Positions 28,299-36,787 of a DNA stretch of 64,000 nucleotides are shown here, piece by piece (the first letter of the stretch is position 1; every line of letters begins with the position of its first letter). The stretch is from JAWKZG01 sp041396125 (lineage in GTDB: Bacteria > Pseudomonadota > Gammaproteobacteria > Competibacterales > Competibacteraceae). The stretch lies in contig JAWKZG010000001.1 in assembly GCA_041396125.1 (NCBI GenBank), positions 434,001-498,000 on the forward strand. The letters run 5' to 3'. Under the pieces are notes generated by a model, which was given only the letters and a program-made list of their open reading frames with translations, ran no database searches and was not told the origin of the DNA. The translations under genes and the position numbers were made by a program.

Positions 28299-29030
28299 AT
28301 GTTGGTTTTAGTAACCGATTTTGGTACCGGTAGCCCATATGTCGGGCAGATGAAGCTGGCCATCTGGCGCCAGGCTCCGCAGCTACCGATTATCGATTTG
28401 TTGCACGATGCCCCGCCTTACGACAGTCAGGCGGCTGCCTATCTACTGGCAGCTTTGGCAGCAGATTTGCCAGAACAGTGTGCGATTGTCGGCGTGATTG
28501 ACCCTGGGGTAGGCAGTCCGCGTGATGGCCTCATAATTAAGGCTGACGAACGTTGGTATGTTGGCCCTGATAACGGGCTGTTTGATCGTGTTGCAGCTCA
28601 AGCAGAACAGCTGCAATGTTGGCGGTTGACTTGGCAGCCCGAGCGTTTATCAGCCAGTTTCCACGGTCGTGATATCTTCGCACCGGTAGCCGCTCGCCTA
28701 GTGACAGGAGCGAACCAGCCCGAGCAGTTGGGCGAAACCTTCGAATATCGCTGGCAGCACTGGCCCGAGCAGCTTGCCCGGATCATTTATATCGACACTT
28801 ATGGCAACGCCATAACAGGTCTTCAGGCTTGCAATTTGTCTGATTCAGTTTGTTTACAGGCGGGGCAGCACAAACTGACACATGCACGCACTTTTGCAGC
28901 TGTTCCTTGCGGACAGGCGTTTTGGTATGAAAATTCCAGCGGGTTGGTGGAAATTGCCGTTAATCAAGGCCGAGCCGATCAACAACTAGATTTACGGGTC
29001 GGCAGCACGGTTAGTGTGCTGTCGGAATAA
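28299..29030 (+). CDS. SAM hydroxide adenosyltransferase (SAM hydrolase, adenosine-forming)
   Basis: This 243-residue protein belongs to the DUF62 family, which uses hydroxide to split S-adenosylmethionine into adenosine and methionine. Family landmarks are VTDFGTGSPYVGQMK at the N-terminus, IDPGVGSPR near residue 67, GPDNGLF near 92, SFHGRDIFAPVAARL near 123 and the IDTYGNAITG motif near 168 opening the C-terminal beta domain. The related fluorinases carry an extra loop; none is seen. No clear ribosome-binding site precedes the ATG, and the stop overlaps the next gene start by one base. It is cytosolic, with no signal peptide. Its link to metK/ahcY further along is only thematic. Confidence 0.85.
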   Translation: MLVLVTDFGTGSPYVGQMKLAIWRQAPQLPIIDLLHDAPPYDSQAAAYLLAALAADLPEQCAIVGVIDPGVGSPRDGLIIKADERWYVGPDNGLFDRVAAQAEQLQCWRLTWQPERLSASFHGRDIFAPVAARLVTGANQPEQLGETFEYRWQHWPEQLARIIYIDTYGNAITGLQACNLSDSVCLQAGQHKLTHARTFAAVPCGQAFWYENSSGLVEIAVNQGRADQQLDLRVGSTVSVLSE

Positions 29031-30064
29031 TGATGAATACGCATTTACGCCAGCCTATTTATCAGCAGTTTTTACATCAACAAGGTTTTGCCGGTACGGT
29101 TATGGAACCACTGCCTGGTGATGCCTCGGTGCGACGGTATTTCCGCTTACCTGATGCAGACAAACCTTGCCTGTTGATGGATATGCCGCCTGAAGCGCTG
29201 GATATCCGCCCGTATTTGCGCGTAGCTGAACATTTGCGGTGTCTGGGATTGCGCGTGCCGATAGTCTATGCGGTGGATCAGGAATGTGGTCTGGCACTGA
29301 TCGAAGATTTCGGCGACAGGACGTTCACTCGTTTGCTGGCAGAAGGCCACTCAGAACGCCTATTATATGAGCTGGCGATAGATCAACTGATTCACCTGCA
29401 TCAACAACGTACAGCCACTACGCTGGTTGCGCCGCGCTACGATATAAGCCTGTTTCTGCGCGAAGCGGCACGTTTGCCAGACTGGCTTTATCCCTGCCTG
29501 ACCGGAACACCGATTACCTCTGCACTACGGGCCGAGTATCTGGACATCTGGCGCTCGATTCTGCATGCTATGCCTGAGCCCGAGAACAGTCTGGTACTGG
29601 TTGATTTTCATGTCGATAATCTGATCCGCCTACCGGACGGCAGTTGCGGTATGCTCGATTTTCAGGATGCGCGTATTGGCCCAATGGCCTACGATGTGGT
29701 GTCTTTATTGGAAGATGCCCGCCGTGATGTGGACGCGGATATTGCCTTTGACATCAAAACACGCTATCTAAACAGTCGTCCAGCCCGTGAACGAGCAGCT
29801 TTTGAGCAATGGTACGCAGTATTGGGGGCGCAGCGTCATTGTAAAGTTTCCGGCTTGTTTTTACGGCTTTGTATCACCGCAGGCAAATGCCAGTACCTTG
29901 TTCATCTGCCACGCGTTATGCGTTTATTAGAACAGCATTTGCAGACACAGGCTCGTCTGAAGCCTTTGCATGACTGGCTGGAGTATTACCTGCCAATGCG
30001 TTTACAGCCTCTGCCGACGTTAAACCGGGAGGAACTGCGCACCTTGCTAAAGGGCGTGGATTAA
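29030..30064 (+). CDS. Aminoglycoside-phosphotransferase-fold kinase, AmgK-like (COG3178)
   Basis: The 344-residue protein has the APH/choline-kinase fold: a Gly/Ser-containing N-terminal loop PLPGDASVRRYFR, the catalytic loop VDFHVDNLIRL near residue 188 and the metal-binding LDFQDARIGPMAYDV near 206. The group includes AmgK, which phosphorylates N-acetylmuramate or N-acetylglucosamine at C1 for peptidoglycan recycling. In AmgK loci a MurU nucleotidyltransferase usually follows; here the next gene is convergent, so the substrate is uncertain. The residue before the catalytic Asp is Val where many relatives have Arg. The start overlaps the previous stop; an ATG at 29033 is equally possible. 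Confidence 0.75.
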   Translation: MMNTHLRQPIYQQFLHQQGFAGTVMEPLPGDASVRRYFRLPDADKPCLLMDMPPEALDIRPYLRVAEHLRCLGLRVPIVYAVDQECGLALIEDFGDRTFTRLLAEGHSERLLYELAIDQLIHLHQQRTATTLVAPRYDISLFLREAARLPDWLYPCLTGTPITSALRAEYLDIWRSILHAMPEPENSLVLVDFHVDNLIRLPDGSCGMLDFQDARIGPMAYDVVSLLEDARRDVDADIAFDIKTRYLNSRPARERAAFEQWYAVLGAQRHCKVSGLFLRLCITAGKCQYLVHLPRVMRLLEQHLQTQARLKPLHDWLEYYLPMRLQPLPTLNREELRTLLKGVD

Positions 30065-31671
30065 GCGCTTAAATGCGCTTCTAAATCGAATGCGGCCGCC
30101 ATCAATGTCTGCGTGTAGGGGTCGTGCGGGTTTTCGAAAATCTGTTCGGCCGGGCCTTGTTCAACCACTTGTCCATCCCGCATCACAATAATCTCATCTG
30201 ACAGCGCCCGGACAACTTTCAGGTCGTGGCTGATGAATAAATACGCCAATTGGTGTCGCTGTTGCAGATCACGCAGCAAATCCACAATCTGTGCCTGTAC
30301 AGACATATCCAGCGCCGAGGTCGGCTCGTCCAATACCACCAGTTCAGGTTTCAGCACCATCGCTCTGGCAATTGCGATGCGTTGGCGTTGGCCACCAGAG
30401 AATTCATGCGGAAAACGGTCGCGACTGGCCGGATCCAGCCCGACTTCTTCCAACGCTTGAATAATCAGCTGTTCCCGCTCAGCGGGCGTACCACCAAGTT
30501 GGTGCACCTGCAGACCTTCTTCAATAATCTGCTGTACCGACATCCGCGGGCTGAGGCTGCCGTAAGGATCTTGAAACACGATTTGCATAGTGCGCCGCAG
30601 CGGACGTAATTGTTTGCTGCGCCAGCCTTGAATGTTCTGCCCTTGGAACAGGATCTCGCCTTTGCTTCTGAGCAGACGTAACAGCGCCAGTCCGAGCGTG
30701 GTTTTGCCCGAGCCGGACTCACCGACCACACCTACCGTCTGACCCCGTCGTACGCAGACATCAATGCCATCAACAGCTTTAACATAGCCGACTGTACGCC
30801 GGAATACACCGGCTTTGATCGGAAACCATACTTTGAGCTGGCGTGCCTGTAATACCTCGGCGGCGTGCTGGTCGCGTTTGAGCGGACGCCCTTTGGGTTC
30901 GGCAGCTAATAGACGTTGGGTGTAGGGGTGGTCGGGGTGCTTGAAGATAGTTTCGACCGCGCCGGATTCGACAATTTCACCCTGATTCATGACATAGACT
31001 CGGTCAGCCATTTTGCGGACGATGCCGAGATCGTGCGTAATCAGCAGCATCGCCATACCGAGCCGGGCCTGCAAATCTTTCAGTAGCACCAGAATTTCCG
31101 CTTGTACGGTTACATCAAGTGCAGTGGTAGGCTCATCGGCGATCAGCAGATCAGGCTCATTGGCTAGCGCCATGGCGATCATAACGCGCTGTCGCTGCCC
31201 ACCCGAGAGCTGGTGTGGGTAAGCGCCCAGGCGCTGTTCAGGGTTTTTGATCTGAACCAGATTCAATAACTCCAGCGTACGCTCGCGGGCCGCTACCGGT
31301 GTCATTTTTTTGTGTAGCAGCAGCGTTTCGTTGATCTGTTTTTCGACCTTATGCAGGGGATTCAGCGATGTCATCGGTTCCTGAAAAATCATACTGATCT
31401 GGTTACCGCGGATATCCTGCATCCGGGCTGTATCAGCATTGATTAACTCCTGGTCGCGATAGCGAATGCTGCCACTGGGGTGAAATGCGCTGGACGGCAG
31501 CAGCTGCATGATTGACAGAGCCGTGACCGATTTGCCCGAACCGGATTCACCTACCAGCGCTACGCTTTCACCGGGCTGAATGTCGAGAGACACGCCGCGC
31601 ACCGCATCGACGTGTTTTTTACCGGTCCGAAACGAGACACTCAGATCGCGAATGTTTAATAGCGGTTCCAC
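30061..31671 (-). CDS. yejF: Peptide ABC importer, double ATPase
   Basis: Two fused nucleotide-binding domains (536 residues) energise the YejABEF importer. Domain 1 has Walker A GESGSGKSVTA (about residue 40), signature LSGGQRQRV and Walker B LLIADEPTTALD. Domain 2 repeats them with GESGSGKTTLG, FSGGQRQRI and LVVLDEPTSALD. The start is a GTG at 31669-31671, nine bases after the yejE stop. In E. coli the system imports microcin C and peptides. It is convergent with, and overlaps by four bases, the upstream kinase gene; no terminator is visible between them. Confidence 0.92.
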   Translation of the reverse strand: MEPLLNIRDLSVSFRTGKKHVDAVRGVSLDIQPGESVALVGESGSGKSVTALSIMQLLPSSAFHPSGSIRYRDQELINADTARMQDIRGNQISMIFQEPMTSLNPLHKVEKQINETLLLHKKMTPVAARERTLELLNLVQIKNPEQRLGAYPHQLSGGQRQRVMIAMALANEPDLLIADEPTTALDVTVQAEILVLLKDLQARLGMAMLLITHDLGIVRKMADRVYVMNQGEIVESGAVETIFKHPDHPYTQRLLAAEPKGRPLKRDQHAAEVLQARQLKVWFPIKAGVFRRTVGYVKAVDGIDVCVRRGQTVGVVGESGSGKTTLGLALLRLLRSKGEILFQGQNIQGWRSKQLRPLRRTMQIVFQDPYGSLSPRMSVQQIIEEGLQVHQLGGTPAEREQLIIQALEEVGLDPASRDRFPHEFSGGQRQRIAIARAMVLKPELVVLDEPTSALDMSVQAQIVDLLRDLQQRHQLAYLFISHDLKVVRALSDEIIVMRDGQVVEQGPAEQIFENPHDPYTQTLMAAAFDLEAHLSA

Positions 31672-31680
31672 AATAGACCT

Positions 31681-32706
31681 TTACTGGAAGGTTTTGCGCG
31701 GGTCAAAAGCATCGCGCACGGCTTCGAAAGTGAACATCAGCAGACTTAGCATAATGGCCAGACTCAGAAAGGCGGTAATACCAAGCCAGGGCGCCTGCAA
31801 ATTACTTTTACCTTGATTGAGCAGCTCACCCAGTGAGGGTGAACCGGCCGGTAGTCCCAGACCCAGGAAATCCAGACTGGTCAGTGTTGTGATTGAGCCG
31901 GTCAGAATAAACGGCATAAACGTAATTGTGGCGACCATTGCATTGGGCAGCACATGCTTGAACATGATCATAGTATTGCTGACTCCCAGTGCTCGTGCCG
32001 CCCGCACATAGTCGAAATTGCGCGCGCGTAAAAACTCTGCCCGCACCACCGCGACCAGATTGGTCCAGGCAAACAGCAGCAGCAGAAACAGCAGAGTAAA
32101 AAAGCTGGGAGCAATCACGGCCGACATGATAATCAGCAGATAAAGCTGTGGCAGTCCTTCCCAAATTTCAATAAAGCGCTGGAATATCAGATCGAGCAAG
32201 CCGCCGAAGTAACCCTGCACCGCACCTGCTGCGATACCGATGATAGAGCTGAACACGGTCAGGATCAGGCCAAATAGCACCGAAATACGAAAACCATAAA
32301 TAACCCGCGCCAGCACATCGCGCGCCTGATCGTCGGTACCCAGCCAGTGCCGTCGGGAGGGCGCTGAAGGAGCCGGCACCGGCAGATCAAAGTCGATTGT
32401 GTTATAGGAAAAAGGGATCGGCGGCCAGATCATCCAGCCTTTTTCATTGATCAGATCCTGAATGTAAGGATCACGGTATTCTGCTTCAGTCTCGAATTCG
32501 CCACCGAAGGTAGTCTCGGTATAGGTGGCAAAAATCGGGACATAAAAGGCGTTATCGTAGCGCACCAGCAGTGGTTTATCGTTAGCTATGAACTCGGCAA
32601 ACAGCGACAGGATAAACAGCAGCAGGAAAATCCAGAACGACCAGTAACCGCGTTTATTGGCTTTAAAACTCTCCAGGCGACGGCGGGTGATAGGGTTAAG
32701 ATTCAT
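31681..32706 (-). CDS. yejE: Peptide ABC importer, permease
   Basis: The 341-residue inner-membrane permease carries an N-terminal cytosolic segment (NPITRRRLESFKANKRGYWS), a first membrane helix, a periplasmic region of roughly 100 residues, then the conserved DppC-type core. The EAA loop reads ARALGVSNTMIMFKHVLPNAM, and LDFLGLGLPAGSPSLGELL follows. Its ATG overlaps the yejB stop (ATGA), so the permeases are translationally coupled. Confidence 0.92.
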   Translation of the reverse strand: MNLNPITRRRLESFKANKRGYWSFWIFLLLFILSLFAEFIANDKPLLVRYDNAFYVPIFATYTETTFGGEFETEAEYRDPYIQDLINEKGWMIWPPIPFSYNTIDFDLPVPAPSAPSRRHWLGTDDQARDVLARVIYGFRISVLFGLILTVFSSIIGIAAGAVQGYFGGLLDLIFQRFIEIWEGLPQLYLLIIMSAVIAPSFFTLLFLLLLFAWTNLVAVVRAEFLRARNFDYVRAARALGVSNTMIMFKHVLPNAMVATITFMPFILTGSITTLTSLDFLGLGLPAGSPSLGELLNQGKSNLQAPWLGITAFLSLAIMLSLLMFTFEAVRDAFDPRKTFQ

Positions 32707-33812
32707 ACTTCGCGACCCTCGAAGTCAATGCGTGGGTCGATGATGGTGTACAGTACATCGCGCACAATCTGCATCACTAGGCCGAGTAGTGTGAAAAAGA
32801 ACAGGGTTGCAAATATCACCGGATAATCGCGCTTTATCGCAGCTTCATAGCCTAGCAGGCCCAGCCCGTCCAGCGAGAAAATAACCTCGATCAATAACGA
32901 CCCGGTGAATAAAATACCGATAAATGCGCTGGGGAAACCGGCAATCACGATCAGCATCGCATTGCGAAAGACATGGCCATACAACACCCGTTGTTCGGAA
33001 AGGCCTTTGGCGCGAGCGGTCTGTACGTATTGCTGCTTGATCTGATCGAGAAAAGAATTTTTAGTCAGCATGGTCAAACCGGCGAAGCTGCCGATTACCA
33101 AAGCGAATACCGGCAAGGTGATATGCCAGAGATAATCCAGGATTTTTTGCCAGCTGTTCAGCTCGTCCCAGTTGGCAGACATTAGGCCACGCAGCGGAAA
33201 CAGATCAAAATAACGGCCGCCGGCGAACAGCACAATCAGCAAGATAGCGAACAGAAAACTTGGGATCGCGTAGCCGGTAATGACGACACCGCTGGTCCAG
33301 ACATCAAAACGTGAGCCGTCGCGTACTGCTTTTTTAATGCCTAGCGGGATGGAAATCAAATAGACAAAAAGCGTTGTCCATAAACCCAGCGAAATCGATA
33401 CCGGCATTTTTTCCAGCACCAGATCGATGACTTTTTGATCGCGAAAATAACTTTCGCCGAAATCGAAGCGCATATAATTCCATAGCATATTGATAAACCG
33501 CTCATGTGCAGGTTTGTCAAAACCAAACTGTTTTTCAATAGCTTCGATGATTTCCGGTCGCAATCCTTGCGCCCCGCGGTATTTATTGGCGATATCATTG
33601 CTTTGGCCGGCTGCGCTCGGTGTGCCCTGAATATCACCGCCGCCGCCACCGGAGAAGCGTGCTGTCGCGTGTACTGCCGTGCCCTCCAACTCGGCGATCA
33701 TCTGTTCGACCGGGCCGCCGGGGGCGAACTGAACAATGACGAAATTGATGACCATTATCCCGAACAGGGTCGGGATAATCAGTAATAAACGGCGGATGAT
33801 ATACGCCAGCAT
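32703..33812 (-). CDS. yejB: Peptide ABC importer, permease
   Basis: This 369-residue DppB-type permease starts MLAYIIRRLLLIIPTLFGIM, the typical first helix. A glycine-rich periplasmic stretch (FSGGGGGDIQGT) near residue 55 is part of the long loop characteristic of YejB. The EAA loop is ARAKGLSEQRVLYGHVFRNAM. It follows yejA by 18 bases and couples to yejE. Confidence 0.92.
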   Translation of the reverse strand: MLAYIIRRLLLIIPTLFGIMVINFVIVQFAPGGPVEQMIAELEGTAVHATARFSGGGGGDIQGTPSAAGQSNDIANKYRGAQGLRPEIIEAIEKQFGFDKPAHERFINMLWNYMRFDFGESYFRDQKVIDLVLEKMPVSISLGLWTTLFVYLISIPLGIKKAVRDGSRFDVWTSGVVITGYAIPSFLFAILLIVLFAGGRYFDLFPLRGLMSANWDELNSWQKILDYLWHITLPVFALVIGSFAGLTMLTKNSFLDQIKQQYVQTARAKGLSEQRVLYGHVFRNAMLIVIAGFPSAFIGILFTGSLLIEVIFSLDGLGLLGYEAAIKRDYPVIFATLFFFTLLGLVMQIVRDVLYTIIDPRIDFEGREV

Positions 33813-33830
33813 AGCGGTAGCGTGCTGAAC

Positions 33831-35675
33831 TTAGCGTTGTAGTTTGGCGGGGAGTTTGGCAGCCTTGTCGGCGTCCAGCCACCAAGTGTCGGGAAAACCA
33901 ACACCATAGCGAGGTTTGCGGTCAGGCTTGCCAAATTTATTCCAGTACGCGATCCAGGACTCATCGTTGTAATACAGCGGGATAGCGTAATAATGCCATA
34001 GCAGCACCCGATCCAGCGCTCGATTGACGGTTTTCAGGGTTTCCAGATCTTCAGCGGCAACCAGTTGGTCAAGTAAAGCATCGACCACCGGATTTTTGAT
34101 ACCCATTGAATTGGAACCCCGATCTTCCGCGTATGCCGAACCAAAGTACGCTTTTTGCAATTGACCCGGCGGCGGGAAAAAAGTCAGCGCTCCGGTCCAG
34201 ACATCGAAATCGCGGTCATTGACCCGTTCCCGCCATTGCGAGGAATCGACCAGGCGGATCGAGGCATCAATACCGGCAGATTTAAGCGCTTCGATATATG
34301 GCAGTGCCAGACGCTCGGTTTCCGGCCAGGCTGTCATCAGTTCAAAGCTGAATTGTTCACCGCTCTGGGCATTGACCATACGTCCATTCCGCAATTCCCA
34401 GCCGGCTTCTTTGAACAGGCGCAGCGCAATCCGCTTGTTCTGCCGGTTGCGTCCGCTGCCGTCACTGACCGGCGGTTCGAAGGCTTCAGTGAAAACCTCG
34501 GGCGGCAGTTGATCGCGGTAAGGCTCCAGTAAGGCAAGCTCGGCCTCGCTGGGTTTGCCTGACGCGCCGTAATCCGAGTTCGGGAAATAGCTCTTGATGC
34601 GCTTGTAATAGCCATACAGCAAGGTGCGTTGAATAGCCTCGAAGTCGTATAAATACAGCAAGGCTTTGCGCACTTTCAGGTCCTGGAATTTGGCCCGGCG
34701 CAGATTGAAGAAATAACCGCCGATACCGCGCGGGGTTTCATTGGGCACCGCAGTTTTTATCATTAACCCATTATCCAATTCGGACATGGTGTATTCGGAC
34801 GCCCAGCTTTTCGCCGAGCTTTCGCTGCGAAAATCAATCGCGCCTGCTTTGAAGGCCTCGAACATAACGGTCAGATCACGGTAGTAATCAAAGCGGATTT
34901 GGTCGAAATTATTCAGGCCCCGGTTGACGGGCAGATTTGCTCCCCAATAATCCTTAACCCGCTCATAGGTGATCGAACGGCCGGGTTCCAGGTCTTTAAC
35001 GCGGTAGGGTCCACTGGACAGCGGTGGTTCCAGAGTAGAGGCGGTGACGTCTTTGCCCTGCCAGTAATGCACCGGCAATGGATACATGCCGGCAGCTTGC
35101 ACAATAGGTTTCATGCTGTTGCGGGTATTGAAATAAAACTTCACCCGCCGGTCATCCAGCGCTTCAGCTCGCTCGACATCCAGATAACCGGACTGAATAA
35201 ATGCCCGCCCGTGTTGTTTGACCGTCTCCAGCGCAAAAACAAAATCCTGTGCCCGGATGGGTTCGCCGTCGTGATAGCGGGCTTCAGGCCGGATAGTGAA
35301 AATAGCCCAGGATTTGTCCTCGGGGAACTCGACGGATTCCGCAATCAGGCCATAAACCGCACCAATTTCATCGGCCGATCCGGTCATTAAGGAATCGTAA
35401 ACCAGGCCGATGCTGCCGGGCCAGTCACCCTTCAGAACGTAAAAATTTAATGTATCGAACGAGCCGAAATCATCCAGTACGATTTTGCCGCCTTTGGGAG
35501 CGTCGGGATTGGCGTAGGGCCAATGCTCAATCCCGTCCGGATAGAGCGGCTCGCCAAACTCGGCGATAGCCCAGGTCTTGGTAATATTTTGTTCCTGACT
35601 GAAAGCGGACGAGCTGCCCAGGACGGAAAGCGCCCAGAAAGCACCCGTAAATAGTAAACCTAAATAACGCATCAT
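33831..35675 (-). CDS. yejA: Peptide ABC importer, periplasmic binding protein
   Basis: This solute-binding protein (SBP family 5, about 614 residues) captures peptides in the periplasm. I choose the ATG at 35675, preceded by GGGAC, which yields a signal peptide MMRYLGLLFTGAFWALSVLG ending near SSSAFSQ; an in-frame ATG at 35708 would put eleven polar residues before it. The body has the AIAEFGEPLYPDGIEHWPYA start typical of YejA and a DVWTGALTFFP motif near the C-terminus. It is the first gene of yejABEF. Confidence 0.9.
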   Translation of the reverse strand: MMRYLGLLFTGAFWALSVLGSSSAFSQEQNITKTWAIAEFGEPLYPDGIEHWPYANPDAPKGGKIVLDDFGSFDTLNFYVLKGDWPGSIGLVYDSLMTGSADEIGAVYGLIAESVEFPEDKSWAIFTIRPEARYHDGEPIRAQDFVFALETVKQHGRAFIQSGYLDVERAEALDDRRVKFYFNTRNSMKPIVQAAGMYPLPVHYWQGKDVTASTLEPPLSSGPYRVKDLEPGRSITYERVKDYWGANLPVNRGLNNFDQIRFDYYRDLTVMFEAFKAGAIDFRSESSAKSWASEYTMSELDNGLMIKTAVPNETPRGIGGYFFNLRRAKFQDLKVRKALLYLYDFEAIQRTLLYGYYKRIKSYFPNSDYGASGKPSEAELALLEPYRDQLPPEVFTEAFEPPVSDGSGRNRQNKRIALRLFKEAGWELRNGRMVNAQSGEQFSFELMTAWPETERLALPYIEALKSAGIDASIRLVDSSQWRERVNDRDFDVWTGALTFFPPPGQLQKAYFGSAYAEDRGSNSMGIKNPVVDALLDQLVAAEDLETLKTVNRALDRVLLWHYYAIPLYYNDESWIAYWNKFGKPDRKPRYGVGFPDTWWLDADKAAKLPAKLQR

Positions 35676-35773
35676 GCTGTCCCGTGGGTCGTGGCGATTA
35701 GTGTGCATAAACGATTATTACCAATCATAACCGCTATGACACTAATAAAGACAGGGGAGTGCCGGGTGTTGAA

Positions 35774-35787
35774 TTACTGATCAGTAA
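35774..35787. promoter_or_regulatory. Perfect 14-base palindrome upstream of yejA
   Basis: TTACTGATCAGTAA is an exact palindrome about 100 bases upstream of the yejA start. It could be an operator for a dimeric regulator. The surrounding 35676-35975 interval contains no convincing gene; the small antisense frames there show no family resemblance. Function is inference. Confidence 0.35.
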
Positions 35788-35975
35788 GCAAGCTGTTTGC
35801 AAGCGTAGCTTCTAATTGGGCATAGTCCATATTTTCGAGGGTATTTTGCAGATTTTTGAAAATGTAATCGCCAGGGTGTAGTTACGGCAGACGTGCTGGC
35901 AATTGTTGCCTTGCTGAGACAGGCCTCTGCAACTTGTGTTGACTGGAGCATTGTCGGTCGTTCTTGCCGTTTCGA

Positions 35976-36764
35976 TCAGCGTCCTTGAAAGTCTGGTTTG
36001 CGTTTCTCCATAAACGCACGCCGGCCCTCCACATAATCGGCGCTGGCGAAGCAGCGGTTCACTAGCTCCTGGCACCGGACCAAGTCGCGCTCAGCGGGGT
36101 CTTTAACGATCTCGCCGAAGATAGTCTTCATGGCGTTGATGGTGAGTGGGGCATTGTTGGCTATGGTCTGTGCGTAATCCATGACATAGGCTTCGATTTC
36201 GGCATCCGCGACGATCCGGTTCACCAAGCCCATTGCTTTCGCTTCCTCGGCATCAAAACGTTGTCCGGTAAAGCAGATTTCCTTGGCATAAGCCGGGCCG
36301 ACAACATCGCTAAGCCGCTTCAGACCCGCAAACGGATAGCCCAGTCCCAACTTGGCGGCGGGTAGACCGAATTTCGAACGCTCAGTACAGATGCGTAAAT
36401 CGCAGCAAACCGCCAGGCCTAGCCCCCCGCCGATGCAATACCCCTGGATCAGCGCAATACTTGGCTTGGCAGCTTGGTGTAGAGCACCGTAAACCTCGGC
36501 GGTTTTGGCATTATATTCAAGCACAGCTTCGCGGCTGGCCCGCTCATTCTCGAATTTGGAAATATCCGCCCCGGAGACAAATGCCTTGCCACCTGCACCG
36601 GACAATACAATCACACGTATGGCATCGTCTTCGAGAAAATCGGCTAAAATTTCCTGCGCAGCTTGCCACATCGCTAGCGATACGGCGTTATGACGTTCGG
36701 GATTATTGAAAATAAGCCGCCCGATGTTGCCCTCTTTGCGGGCAATCATTTTGTCAGTGTTCAT
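35976..36764 (-). CDS. Crotonase-fold acyl-CoA protein lacking both catalytic Glu
   Basis: The 262-residue protein is a clear enoyl-CoA hydratase/isomerase superfamily member: NNPERHNAVSLAMW at the N-terminus, the oxyanion-hole segments KAFVSGADISKF and GYCIGGGLGLAV, and FTGQRFDAEEAKAMGLVNRIV. However, the two hydratase glutamates, in GGGCE and the QPE-like loop, read GGGLG and LPAAKLG here, so simple enoyl-CoA hydration is unlikely; another CoA reaction such as isomerisation, hydrolysis or decarboxylation is possible. It lies 23 bases after a class III CoA-transferase on the same strand, suggesting a shared acyl-CoA pathway. Confidence 0.8.
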   Translation of the reverse strand: MNTDKMIARKEGNIGRLIFNNPERHNAVSLAMWQAAQEILADFLEDDAIRVIVLSGAGGKAFVSGADISKFENERASREAVLEYNAKTAEVYGALHQAAKPSIALIQGYCIGGGLGLAVCCDLRICTERSKFGLPAAKLGLGYPFAGLKRLSDVVGPAYAKEICFTGQRFDAEEAKAMGLVNRIVADAEIEAYVMDYAQTIANNAPLTINAMKTIFGEIVKDPAERDLVRCQELVNRCFASADYVEGRRAFMEKRKPDFQGR

Positions 36765-36787
36765 AGCGTTACTCTCGAGCTTTCGGT

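Noticed and set aside
35812..36075. Minus-strand frame starting inside the crotonase-fold gene
   Set aside because: It overlaps the conserved end of that gene in another frame and shows no recognisable motif; treated as a shadow frame.
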